A stretch of DNA of 33,859 nucleotides from Gammaproteobacteria bacterium (GTDB taxonomy: Bacteria > Pseudomonadota > Gammaproteobacteria > Steroidobacterales > Steroidobacteraceae): positions 1 through 33,859 of the forward strand of contig JAATEY010000160.1 of the NCBI GenBank assembly GCA_015655465.1. Reading direction: 5' to 3'. Position 1 is the stretch's first letter, and every line of letters begins with the position of its first letter. Under the pieces are notes generated by a model. The model had not been told where the DNA came from and searched no databases. It was given only the letters and a program-made list of their open reading frames with translations. Below are positions 1 to 8,018 of the stretch, one piece after another. The position numbers and the translations under genes are program-made.

Positions 1-1419
1 AAATCGGCAACGATCCAGGCGGGGCGCGATATCGTGGGATTGCGATATGCCGGGCAGAACCTGAATCCGGACGACATGACGCTGATCCGCGCCGGCCGCG
101 ACATCTCCTATCCCGACAACCGGAATTCGTCCCTGGCAATCGGACAGGCGGGCCCGGGCCGGATGACGCTGCTCGCCGGGCGGAATATCGACCTGGGTGT
201 TTCGGCGGGCATTACGTCGTTCGGCAATATCGCCAACGGCAACCTGCCGGATTCCGGTGCGGATATCACCATGCTCGCCGGCCTGGGTGCACCGCTGGGC
301 GTGCGCACGGAAGGTAGCGAATCGGACTTTCTCACCGCAGTGGTGGAGCCAAGTGCTGCCTACCAGAGTCAGCTTGTGCAGTATGTGCGACGGTTGACCG
401 GTGCGCAGAACCTGGACTTCGCGGCGGCAGTGAAACTGTTCCGTGGCCTGAGTGAGGCAGACCAGATCCCGCTGGCCGGCAACATCCTCGTGCAGGAGCT
501 GGTGAAGTCCGGTCGCGAGGCGAACACGGATCCAGCGCTCGGTTACACGCGCGGCTTTGCCGCCATCGATGCACTGTTTCCCGGCAGCAGGCCGACGAGC
601 GGCGAGAGTCCCTTCAACGGCAATCTGTCACTGGCGTTCAGCCGCATCTATTCGCTGGATGGTGGCACCGTGGAATTGCTGGTGCCTGGAGGACGAGTGG
701 ACGTCGGCCTGGCGAATCCGCCCGCTGCGCTGACGGCCAGCACCGGCCTCAAGCGACAACCCTCGGATCTCGGCATCGTGGCGCAGCGCGAGGGCGATGT
801 GTTCGTGTTTGCAAGAAACGACATTCTCGTGAACCAGTCGCGCGTGTTCACGCTGCTTGGAGGCGATATCGCGCTCTGGTCTTCGCAGGGCAACATCGAT
901 GCCGGACGCGGCGCCAAATCATCCATATCCGCGCCGCCTCCGGTGGTCGTGGTCGATGACAAGGGCAATGTCACCCTGGACGCATCGGCATCCATCGCGG
1001 GCAGCGGCATCCGCACGATTCGCAGCTCGCCGACGGTATCGCCCGGCGATGTGGACCTGATCGCCCCCGCGGGTTTCGTCAACGCGGGTGACGCCGGCAT
1101 CGGTTCAGCCGGAAATCTCAACATCGCCGCGCAGCAGGTGCTTGGCCTGGACAATATCCAGGTGGGCGGTGTGTCCACCGGTGTGCCACCTGAAGTCGGT
1201 GGACTCGGGGCGTCGCTGTCCGGAGTGACCGCAGCTGCCGGGAGCTCGACCAATGCTGCGACCTCTGGTGCGACGGGCGAACAGCGGAGCTCGCAGCAAG
1301 CCGCACCGCTGGCGCAGACCGCGTTGTCCTGGCTGGAAGTCTTCGTGCTCGGACTCGGCGAGGATAACTGCAATCAGAACGATGTCGAGTGCCTCAGGCG
1401 GCAGAAGACAACCAGGTAG
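1..1419 (+). CDS. Filamentous-haemagglutinin-type adhesin, C-terminal part (5' end outside window)
   Basis: The frame is open from the first base of the window, so this is the last 472 residues of a larger protein. The visible part is low in cysteine and rich in Gly, Ala, Ser, Asn and Asp. It has repeated short beta-helix-like units such as MTLLAGRNIDLG, GDIALWSSQGNIDAG and GDVDLIAPAGFVNAGDAG, the pattern of FHA/TpsA-family beta-solenoid adhesins. The end (LSWLEVFVLGLGEDNC followed by a Cys and charged residues) resembles the C-terminal DUF3739-type domain found in FHA-like proteins of many proteobacteria. The expected role is a secreted or surface-displayed adhesin. No TpsB transporter is visible, so the export route is unknown. 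The gene converges on a GspC-like gene and lies just upstream of an ExbB/ExbD/TonB/porin run. The family call is good; the domain name comes from memory of the family. Confidence 0.8.
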   Translation, partial: KSATIQAGRDIVGLRYAGQNLNPDDMTLIRAGRDISYPDNRNSSLAIGQAGPGRMTLLAGRNIDLGVSAGITSFGNIANGNLPDSGADITMLAGLGAPLGVRTEGSESDFLTAVVEPSAAYQSQLVQYVRRLTGAQNLDFAAAVKLFRGLSEADQIPLAGNILVQELVKSGREANTDPALGYTRGFAAIDALFPGSRPTSGESPFNGNLSLAFSRIYSLDGGTVELLVPGGRVDVGLANPPAALTASTGLKRQPSDLGIVAQREGDVFVFARNDILVNQSRVFTLLGGDIALWSSQGNIDAGRGAKSSISAPPPVVVVDDKGNVTLDASASIAGSGIRTIRSSPTVSPGDVDLIAPAGFVNAGDAGIGSAGNLNIAAQQVLGLDNIQVGGVSTGVPPEVGGLGASLSGVTAAAGSSTNAATSGATGEQRSSQQAAPLAQTALSWLEVFVLGLGEDNCNQNDVECLRRQKTTR

Positions 1420-1436
1420 CGGATCGCTGGCCGGCA

Positions 1437-1465
1437 CGCCGCGCACACGCGGCGGACACTTCTTT
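1437..1465 (+). terminator. Hairpin between convergent genes, likely terminator
   Basis: A perfect 7-bp GC-rich inverted repeat (CGCCGCG at 1437-1443 and CGCGGCG at 1448-1454) has a 4-nt CACA loop. It is followed on the plus strand by a pyrimidine/T-rich tail (ACTTCTTTC). It lies in the 45 bp between the adhesin stop and the end of the oppositely oriented GspC-like gene, where a terminator is expected. The T tract is interrupted, so strength is uncertain. Confidence 0.5.
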
Positions 1466-2316
1466 CAGCCGGGAGGCGTGAGCGTCAGGTTGACTTCCTT
1501 GCCGCCGCGGCGGACCGTCACTGCCACCTGGCCGGCTGTTCTGAGTGCGTCCATGTCTGCGCGACTGCCAAGTACAGCAGCACCATTCATGCTCGTGATG
1601 ACATCGCCTGGCTGCAGCCCGAGGCGCAGAAATTCCTTCATGCCCTTGAGACCGCTTGCGGGAAACACGCGGATGCCGGGTTGCTTGCCATTCCGGGGCG
1701 GCGCCTGCAGGTTCAGCACACGCCCCAGTGACCTTCCCCTGGCGCCAGGTGCAGTGACTGGCCTGTTGCCTGCGACAGCAGGTGTGGCAGCTGCGGCAGC
1801 TGGGCCTGTGGTGGCCCAGTCGATATACAGCGTCTGCAGAATGCCGTTGCGTTCGATCTCCACCCTGTCGGCGTACACACCGCGAAGGGTGGCGCCGGTG
1901 CCGATGCCAATTTCAGAACCCGCACGGTATAGCGCAACACCCCGCGGTTGCTCTCCGAGAAACGCCCACCCCAGCGATGGATCCCCGACTGCAACCACGC
2001 CAGCCAGCAACAGTTTGCCGCCAGGCCCTGATCCTTCCGCAGCAGCGCCGCCTTGTGAAGCCGGATTGACGCCAAACAGGTGAGCGTCCAGCAGTCTCTT
2101 CAGGTCAACGACATCTGATCCCGTGCCACGTCGATCCGCTGTGACTCCAGCATTCTCCGCAAGCCCGGAACGATGCAGCGGCTTGAACGCAGAGTTCGCC
2201 ATCGTTGCCATCTGCAGCGCAATGCCCAGGGCAAGAATTGCAGCCGCACCCGTCGGCGCAGACTTCAGCAGCCTGCTGCGCGCCGGAGCTGTGTCCATTT
2301 GAAAGGAAGAGTGCAT
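1465..2316 (-). CDS. Orphan GspC-like type II secretion protein with C-terminal PDZ domain
   Basis: The architecture is that of GspC, the inner-membrane clamp of type II secretion. There is a short cytoplasmic N-terminus, one membrane helix (GAAAILALGIALQMATM), a linker, then a homology region (DAHLFGV, LLLAGVVAVGDPSLGWAFL, YRAGSEIGIGTGATLRGV, drVeieRNGI). An Ala/Pro linker and a C-terminal PDZ-like domain follow (GLKGMKEFLRLGLQPGDVITSMNG). In the family the homology region contacts the secretin GspD and the PDZ helps choose substrates. The frame extends to 2391, but the first part has no signal or membrane character; ATG at 2316 or 2298 looks better, with no strong ribosome-binding site for either. 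No other gsp genes are in the window. It converges with the adhesin gene and diverges from the ExbB-fusion gene. The family call is fairly sure; its link to neighbours is inference. Confidence 0.75.
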   Translation of the reverse strand: MHSSFQMDTAPARSRLLKSAPTGAAAILALGIALQMATMANSAFKPLHRSGLAENAGVTADRRGTGSDVVDLKRLLDAHLFGVNPASQGGAAAEGSGPGGKLLLAGVVAVGDPSLGWAFLGEQPRGVALYRAGSEIGIGTGATLRGVYADRVEIERNGILQTLYIDWATTGPAAAAATPAVAGNRPVTAPGARGRSLGRVLNLQAPPRNGKQPGIRVFPASGLKGMKEFLRLGLQPGDVITSMNGAAVLGSRADMDALRTAGQVAVTVRRGGKEVNLTLTPPG

Positions 2317-2463
2317 GCGCCATTGTCGCCTGATCAGCAATGGCATTGCCATGCAGTCTGCGCCCGACATGCGTCGCAATAAATCCGTCATGTATCGTGC
2401 GTAGCCTATGCAGCGCCACTGTCCGTATCTGCAGACTGGCGGCGCCAGCTGTGAGACAATTCA

Positions 2464-4248
2464 ATGCATCGTGTGTGTGTGCGGGTCGCGTCGATCCTGG
2501 TGTTTGTCATTGGAGTGATGTCGGCCCCGGTGGCAAGTGCCTGGTGGAACGATGACTGGGCATTCCGCAAGGAGTTGAGTCTCGATCTGTCGGCGACCGG
2601 TGCGAACATTCCAGCCAACGCGACGGATGTGCCGGTTCTGGTGCGGCTCAGCATCGCCAATTTTCCGTACTTCAATGATGCGCAGCCCGACGGCCGCGAC
2701 CTGCGCTTCATAGCGGCTGATGACAAGACGCCACTGAAGTTTCACATCGAAAAATTCGATGCACAGTCACAGATAGCCTTGCTGTGGGTGCGCCTGCCGC
2801 GGATCACGGGCGGCCTCAACGGCGACAAGTTCTATCTCTACTACGGCAATCCGAAAGGCACCGCGGCAGTCGATGCCGCCGGGACCTACGATCCAGGCCA
2901 GTCAGTGGTGTATCACTTTGCCGAGGCGGCGCCGGCGGCGCAGGATTCAGCCGGCTACAGGATCGAGCCCCAGAGTTCCTCCGCGACATTCCAGCCCGCA
3001 TCGCTCATCGGCTCCGGCGTGCGCTTCGACGGCGCCAACCTGATCGCCGTGGCAGCTGCACCGGCGTTGCAGATTGTTCCGGCGAAGGGCTACACCATGT
3101 CTGCGTGGGTGAAGCCGGAGGGTGCCCAGAAGCAGGCTACCGTCGTCGCAGTACAGGAAGGCGCAAAGCAGCTGGTCCTTGGCATCGATGGTGAGCGCGC
3201 ATATGCCCTGTGGCGCGATGGGGGCAGGGAACTGCGGGTCGCCCAGCCAGGCGGCACTGTGGCTGGAGAGTGGCACCACCTGGCTTTGCTTGCCGCTGAC
3301 GGCCATCTTGCGCTGCTGGTCGATGGTGCGGAAGTGGCGCGGGCGGATCTGGCACTGCAGGCCATGAATGGCTCGTTGAGCGTGGGCGCCAATGCAGCGG
3401 GCGGCAATTTCTATCGCGGCGAGCTGGATGAACTGCAGGTGGCGCAAGCGGGTCGCAGCGACTCGTGGCTGCGGGCGGCTGCGCTGAGCCAGGGAATGGT
3501 CGCGCCGCTGCTGATATATGGCGGCGATTCACAGAAGGACGCGGGCGAGCACCAATCCTATTTTGCCAGCACCTTGCGCAATGTGACCGTCGATGGATGG
3601 GTCATCATCGGTGTGCTGGCGGTCATGTTCACGGCATCGGTGCTGATCATGATCTGGAAGATCGTGTACCTCAATCGTGTCTCTGCCGGCAATGCCAGGT
3701 TTCTCGCGGAGTTTCACCTGCTGAACAAGGATCCATCGGATCTCGAAAGCGCCGCTCCGGCTGCAGCCGACAGGAAGTTTGGAATATCCACGCTCCAGAC
3801 TCTCTATCTGCATGGCATGGGTGAAACAAGGAAGAGAATCCACGCGCCGGCGTTGAGTGCCGATCGCGCAAGGACGCTCTCGGCACAATCGATGGAAGCG
3901 ATCCGGGCCACCATGGACGCCACGCAAACGCGCCAGACCCAGCGTCTGCAGTCGCAAATGGTCTGGCTGACGATAGCGATCTCCGGCGGACCATTTCTTG
4001 GACTGCTTGGCACGGTGGTCGGTGTGATGATCACCTTTGCCGCCATTGCCGCCAGCGGCGAGGTGAACGTCAATGCCATCGCGCCGGGCACCGCGGCGGC
4101 GCTGGTGGCAACGGTGGCGGGCCTCGGCGTCGCCATACCGTGCCTGTTCGGCTACAACTACCTGAATACGCGGATCAAGGGGATTTCCGCCGACATGCGC
4201 GTGTTCGTCGACGAGTTCGTCACGCGGATCGCGGAGACCTACTCCTGA
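2464..4248 (+). CDS. DUF2341 / LamG-like / MotA-TolQ-ExbB fusion protein
   Basis: This 594-residue fusion has a signal peptide (about 1-26, ending VASA) and then WWNDDWAFRKEL, a typical start of DUF2341 modules, with FRFIAADD-like and YYGNP motifs. A concanavalin/LamG-like domain follows at about 165-330 (YTMSAWVKPEG, EWHHLALLAADGHLALLVDG, GELDELQVA). A membrane helix lies at about 377-400. The C-terminal third is an ExbB/TolQ-type proton-channel domain with two helices, about 499-525 (ISGGPFLGLLGTVVGVMITF) and 541-566 (GTAAALVATVAGLGVAIP). ExbB proteins form the stator pentamer that, with ExbD, converts proton motive force into movement of TonB-like partners. Here the channel carries a large N-terminal domain that should be periplasmic and could bind sugar or protein. 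ExbD and TonB follow immediately, so one complex is likely. The combination recurs in proteobacterial genomes, but I know of no assigned role. Confidence 0.85.
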   Translation: MHRVCVRVASILVFVIGVMSAPVASAWWNDDWAFRKELSLDLSATGANIPANATDVPVLVRLSIANFPYFNDAQPDGRDLRFIAADDKTPLKFHIEKFDAQSQIALLWVRLPRITGGLNGDKFYLYYGNPKGTAAVDAAGTYDPGQSVVYHFAEAAPAAQDSAGYRIEPQSSSATFQPASLIGSGVRFDGANLIAVAAAPALQIVPAKGYTMSAWVKPEGAQKQATVVAVQEGAKQLVLGIDGERAYALWRDGGRELRVAQPGGTVAGEWHHLALLAADGHLALLVDGAEVARADLALQAMNGSLSVGANAAGGNFYRGELDELQVAQAGRSDSWLRAAALSQGMVAPLLIYGGDSQKDAGEHQSYFASTLRNVTVDGWVIIGVLAVMFTASVLIMIWKIVYLNRVSAGNARFLAEFHLLNKDPSDLESAAPAAADRKFGISTLQTLYLHGMGETRKRIHAPALSADRARTLSAQSMEAIRATMDATQTRQTQRLQSQMVWLTIAISGGPFLGLLGTVVGVMITFAAIAASGEVNVNAIAPGTAAALVATVAGLGVAIPCLFGYNYLNTRIKGISADMRVFVDEFVTRIAETYS

Positions 4249-4264
4249 GGGAGAAGGGACAACC

Positions 4265-4672
4265 ATGTCGGCATCTGCAGAGGAAAAGGACGTATACGAC
4301 GAGATCAACATCACGCCGATGCTCGATCTGGCATACGTGCTGTTGCTGATCTTCATCATCATGACGACAGCGACCGTGCAGGGAATCAAGGTCAACCTGC
4401 CCAAGGCCAGCGCGCAGCCCAGTCTTGCCGTAAGCAAGACCAAGGCCGTCACGATTGCGGCCGACGGAACCATATATCTGGATACCTTTGCGGTAACCAT
4501 GGTGGAGCTGGAAAACCTGCTGCGCCAGTACAAGGCTGCCACGCCGGATCTGCCCGTGATCATCAAGGCGGACTCCACCATCGAATACCAGCGTGTGGTG
4601 GATGTGCTTGATCTCCTGGGGCGACTTGAAATCAGTCAGCTCGGGCTGGTTACCCAGCGGATCGTCAAGTGA
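4265..4672 (+). CDS. exbD: ExbD/TolR-family biopolymer transport protein
   Basis: The 135-residue length is normal for ExbD. A short cytoplasmic N-terminus leads into EINITPMLDLAYVLLLIFII, one membrane helix that carries the conserved proton-carrying aspartate (D21). A periplasmic domain follows, with the usual VNLPKA, VTIAADGTIYLD and PVIIKADSTIEYQRVVDVLD segments. It pairs with the ExbB-domain fusion upstream to form the proton-driven motor. The start is well supported by a purine-rich GGGAGAAGGGAC upstream of ATG at 4265, 16 bp after the previous stop. The stop overlaps the GTG start of the next gene, which suggests translational coupling. Confidence 0.93.
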   Translation: MSASAEEKDVYDEINITPMLDLAYVLLLIFIIMTTATVQGIKVNLPKASAQPSLAVSKTKAVTIAADGTIYLDTFAVTMVELENLLRQYKAATPDLPVIIKADSTIEYQRVVDVLDLLGRLEISQLGLVTQRIVK

Positions 4673-5331
4673 ATGCAAGTCCCCAGCGGAACGAGGCACC
4701 CCGGACGATTCTCATTGGTGTTGGTGCCTGTGTGCTCATCGCCATTGTCATTGGCGTGGCTATCTACTTCCTCATGCACATGCTTGGATCAAAGCCCGAG
4801 CCGCAGAAGAAGGTCGTGCAGGAAGTGCGCATCATCCGGCCCCCTCCACCACCTCCGCCACCGCCGGATGCCGAGCCGCCGCCACCTCCGGAGGAGGAGC
4901 AGGTCAAACTGCCGGAGCCACAGCCTGATCCGGTCGCGTCGAATGATCCGCCGCCTGGTCCGAATCTGGGAGTCGACGCCGCAGGGACCGGTGCCGGCGA
5001 TGGATTCGGCCTGGTTGGCCGGCCTGGCGGCAGGGACTTGCTGGCCTCCGGAGGCAGTGCGTATGCGTGGTACGCCGGACAGCTCAAGAACCTGGTGCTC
5101 GATCACCTCGGAGAAGACAAGAAGATCCGTTCAGGCAGTTACTCGGTAGTCATTCGCCTCTGGGTGAGAAGCGATGGATCCATCGAGAAGGCAAGCCTGA
5201 TGGGTTCCAGCGGCGACAAGGAGCGCGATCACACGATTGAAGAATCGCTGTCCCGGTTGACGCGCCTGCCACAGCCTCCTCCTGCCGATATGCCACAGCC
5301 GATAAGTCTGCGAATAGTTTCCCGGGTCTGA
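4669..5331 (+). CDS. TonB-like energy transducer
   Basis: This 220-residue protein is anchored by one N-terminal membrane helix (about 13-36, ILIGVGACVLIAIVIGVAIY). A proline-rich periplasmic spacer follows (a run of nine prolines at about 58-66, then PPPPPEEEQ and LPEPQPDP). A glycine-rich stretch and a C-terminal TonB-like domain (about 130-220, with YAGQLKNLVLDHL and SVVIRLWVRSDGSIEKASL) complete it. TonB proteins use the ExbB/ExbD motor to pull on outer-membrane partners. The GTG start overlaps the exbD stop (GTGA), consistent with a co-translated operon. No TonB-dependent receptor is present in the window; the next gene is a porin-like barrel, so the outer-membrane target is open. Confidence 0.85.
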   Translation: MNASPQRNEAPRTILIGVGACVLIAIVIGVAIYFLMHMLGSKPEPQKKVVQEVRIIRPPPPPPPPPDAEPPPPPEEEQVKLPEPQPDPVASNDPPPGPNLGVDAAGTGAGDGFGLVGRPGGRDLLASGGSAYAWYAGQLKNLVLDHLGEDKKIRSGSYSVVIRLWVRSDGSIEKASLMGSSGDKERDHTIEESLSRLTRLPQPPPADMPQPISLRIVSRV

Positions 5332-5362
5332 CCCGCCGAACAATCAGAATTGGATCCGTCAC

Positions 5363-6997
5363 ATGCATCGAACTACCCTGCTGTTTCGCGCCGCCTGCGT
5401 GGCACTGCTGTTGGGACAGGCATTGACAGCCAGTGCAGCGTCCAGCCAGGAAGAAAAAACGCTGAACGAATTGCGCAATACCGTCGTCAATCTGCTGCAG
5501 GGGCTGGTGGACCGCGGCGTGCTGACGCGTGAACAGGCCGAGCAGATGGTGCGCGACGCGCAGGCCAAGGCTGATGCCAGTGCCGCTGCCGCTGCCGCGC
5601 AGGAGAAGGCCGAGGAAAGCGCCGTCCGGGTGCCCTATGTGCCGCAGATAGTGAAGGATGAAATTCGCCGCCAGGTTGCCGCCGACCTTGGGAAGGAAGT
5701 AACGGACAGCGTCGTTGAAACTGCCAAATCGGAGAGCTGGGGAGTACCTGCCGCACTTCCCGACTGGGTCAAGCGCATGCGCTGGTACGGTGACGTCCGA
5801 GTACGCAGCCAGGGCGATTTCTTCGCCACGGACAACAGCACGAACAGCTACCTGGATTTCCAGCGGGTCAATGATGCAGGGGGAATCGGCAAGGCAGGAG
5901 CGTCCGCACTCGTCAATACGACGGAAGAGCGTGAGCGGTTGCGATACAGGTTTCGCACCGGGTTCGAGTCGGTGCTGGGATACGGCTGGTCCATGGGAGC
6001 CCGCCTCGCCACCGGCAGCCTTCGCGACCCGATCTCTACCAACCAGACCATGGGCAACTGGGCATTTCGCAGCCAGATCGGCCTGGATCTGGCGTACCTG
6101 GACTGGTCCGGGACAACCAGTACCGGCAGGCACACATTCGGTGTGACGGGCGGAAGAATGCGCAATCCATTCTTCACGGGCAGCGATCTGGTTTATGACC
6201 AGGACCTGACATTCGAAGGCGTGGATGCCTACCTGCGCATGGGTCTGGATCGGAATGATCCCACCGGACGCGCAGTGTTCTTCAACGTCGGCGCATTTCC
6301 GTTGCAGGAACTGGAACTGTCGAGCGACGACAAGTGGCTGTTTGGCGGTCAGGCAGGACTGGATTGGAAGTACGGAAGCGGCAGCCGTACCAGGCTGGCT
6401 GCGAGCCTGTACCGGTTCCAGAACATTTCGGGGCAGCGCAATCTCTTCGAATCCGGCCTGCTCGACTATACGGCGCCGCTGTTCCTCAGCCGGGGAAATA
6501 CATTGTTCGACATTCGCAACGACAACGACAGTTCCACCAATCTCTATGCCCTGGCGGCCGACTACGAACTGGCGAACGTGTCGTTGATCCACGACTGGCG
6601 CATTGGCGCTGCGCATCGGATGACCTTTGCCGCCGACTACGTACGCAACATCGGCTATGACGGCAAGAAGGTGCTCGCGAGAACGGGATTCTTTGTGCCG
6701 CGGCGGGATGTTGGATACCAGGCCGAGCTGGCCATTGGCTCGGCTTCGATGGCGCATGCCCATGCGTGGCGTGCGAGCGTTGGTTATCGCTACGTGGAGC
6801 GCGATGCAGTGCTGGATGCATTCACGGATTCGGATTTTCGACTCGGTGGTACCGACGTAAAGGGATATACAGCCGGGTTCGATTACAGCCTCACGCCAAT
6901 GGTAATGGGCCGCATAAAGTATCTGAGCGGTAACGAGATCGACGGTCCACCGCTTGGAATCAATGTGCTGCAGCTTGATATCACGGCAAGCTTCTGA
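5363..6997 (+). CDS. Putative outer-membrane porin with coiled-coil N-terminus
   Basis: The 544-residue protein starts with a signal peptide (about 1-25, ending TASA). A predicted helical stretch at about 28-95 is rich in Glu, Gln and Ala (EEKTLNELRNTVVNLL, GVLTREQAEQMV). From about 130 on (MRWYGDVRVRSQGDFF) it shows alternating aromatic and polar beta strands typical of an outer-membrane barrel, including RLRYRFRTGFESVLGYG, YLDWSG and AADYELANVSL. It ends in a strand with terminal phenylalanine (LDITASF), the usual signal for BAM assembly. This resembles the putative-porin family (Porin_5-like) often found beside ExbB/ExbD/TonB sets. The helical N-terminus could trimerise or tether to periplasmic partners. 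The substrate is unknown. It lies 31 bp after the TonB gene and 12 bp before the coiled-coil gene. Confidence 0.82.
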   Translation: MHRTTLLFRAACVALLLGQALTASAASSQEEKTLNELRNTVVNLLQGLVDRGVLTREQAEQMVRDAQAKADASAAAAAAQEKAEESAVRVPYVPQIVKDEIRRQVAADLGKEVTDSVVETAKSESWGVPAALPDWVKRMRWYGDVRVRSQGDFFATDNSTNSYLDFQRVNDAGGIGKAGASALVNTTEERERLRYRFRTGFESVLGYGWSMGARLATGSLRDPISTNQTMGNWAFRSQIGLDLAYLDWSGTTSTGRHTFGVTGGRMRNPFFTGSDLVYDQDLTFEGVDAYLRMGLDRNDPTGRAVFFNVGAFPLQELELSSDDKWLFGGQAGLDWKYGSGSRTRLAASLYRFQNISGQRNLFESGLLDYTAPLFLSRGNTLFDIRNDNDSSTNLYALAADYELANVSLIHDWRIGAAHRMTFAADYVRNIGYDGKKVLARTGFFVPRRDVGYQAELAIGSASMAHAHAWRASVGYRYVERDAVLDAFTDSDFRLGGTDVKGYTAGFDYSLTPMVMGRIKYLSGNEIDGPPLGINVLQLDITASF

Positions 6998-7009
6998 CGG
7001 AGACTGCAG

Positions 7010-7675
7010 ATGATGGCCAGGTACCCGCACATCCTCCGGCTGATTCTGGTGACTGCTGTTCCAGTCTTCCTGTCTGCCACTGCCGGCGCGCAAGCCGCGC
7101 GCACGGGCTCCGTCAACACCCAGGCCATGCAGCAGCAGTTGCTGCAACTGCAGCAACTGGCCGCGGAACGCACCACGCTGCAAGCCGAGAATGCCCGCAT
7201 CAGGGCCGATCTGGAGCAGGCAAAAAAGGAGCGCGATTCACTCAAGGCCGCGCAGGCGGAGATCGGCCGTCGCAGTCGGGGGGCGGAAGCGGAGCTGGTC
7301 AAGACCCAGGCGGACAAGGCGCAGGTCGAAGGCGAACTGGCGCGGGAGAAGCAGCGCTTCGAGGAGATCTCGCAGCGGTTTCGCGAGACGGTGACTTCGC
7401 TGCGCGATGTCGAGACTGATCGGGCCGTCAAGACCGAGGGGCTCACGCAACGCGAGTTCGACCTCAACAGCTGTGTTGCCCGCAACACCAGGCTGTTCAC
7501 CCTGGCCTCCGAGGTAATCGATCGGCTCGACGATCAGGGTTTCTGGTCAGCGGTGGCCAGGCGCGAGCCGTTTACAAGGCTCAAGCGGGTACAGCTCGAG
7601 AATCTCGCCGACGGATATCGCGATGCAGCGGCTGATCAGCGCGTGGTCGAGCCTGCGCAGTCCACAGGCCGCTGA
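7010..7675 (+). CDS. Periplasmic coiled-coil protein, function unknown
   Basis: The protein has 221 residues with a signal peptide (about 1-29, ending AGAQA). A long heptad-rich region at about 38-150 (QQQLLQLQQLAAERTTLQAE, then many Glu/Lys/Arg/Ala repeats) should form an extended coiled coil. The C-terminal part is more globular (SCVARNTRLFTLASEVIDRL, GFWSAVARREPFTRLKRVQL). A clear ribosome-binding site (GGAG at 6999-7002) precedes ATG at 7010, 12 bp after the porin stop, so it is the last gene of the ExbB-TonB-porin run. Such a protein could span the periplasm or link the porin helix to the motor complex. This is inference from order and shape only; I do not recognise a named family. Confidence 0.75.
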   Translation: MMARYPHILRLILVTAVPVFLSATAGAQAARTGSVNTQAMQQQLLQLQQLAAERTTLQAENARIRADLEQAKKERDSLKAAQAEIGRRSRGAEAELVKTQADKAQVEGELAREKQRFEEISQRFRETVTSLRDVETDRAVKTEGLTQREFDLNSCVARNTRLFTLASEVIDRLDDQGFWSAVARREPFTRLKRVQLENLADGYRDAAADQRVVEPAQSTGR

Positions 7676-8018
7676 GTCCTCTCGTCCTTTGCTGACGTAG
7701 ACCGCCGTCTGACCGGCGCGCCGCGCCGCGCGCACGCGGTCATCCATTCATGTCTTCGACAGGCTTCAAACGCACTGCCGCGAGTAACCGGCTTGCTTCG
7801 TGTTCGGTGTCTTACTTATCACGAAGTCTTAACCATTTATACATATTCAGGTGCAAAGCTGGACTCACGCTAGGAAGACGGCAGGCCCGACTTGGCGGGA
7901 CGTTTTGCCGGATGCCCCGCCTGCTGGTGCTAGGGCGTCAATAGTCCGTCAATCACCTGTCATACGAATGACTGCAAGTTTGCCAACTCGACAATTCAGC
8001 CGGAAGACGCACAGAAAA
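7676..8018 (+). promoter_or_regulatory. Intergenic leader of the polysaccharide operon: AT-rich promoter patch and possible structured RNA
   Basis: This 343-bp gap has no convincing gene. An AT-rich island at about 7808-7848 stands out in otherwise GC-rich DNA and holds a possible promoter: TTATCA (7816-7821), 16 bp, TATACA (7838-7843). The leader after it could form either of two overlapping stems. One is GCAGGC (7881-7886) with GCCTGC (7919-7924); the other is GGCGGG (7894-7899) with CCCGCC (7916-7921). They share bases, so they exclude each other. The order TCACG, AACC, GCAAAGC (7819-7859) loosely recalls the 5' half of cyclic-di-GMP-I riboswitches, but the rest does not clearly fit. The region precedes the regulator and the export genes. 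Confidence 0.35.

Noticed and set aside
7700-7741. GACCGC / GCGGTC hairpin after the coiled-coil gene as terminator
   Set aside because: Short stem with a 30-base loop and no T tract in very GC-rich DNA.
7894-7908. Sigma-54-like GG and GC elements (TTGGCGGGACGTTTTGC)
   Set aside because: The spacing between GG and GC is 11 bases rather than the required 10.
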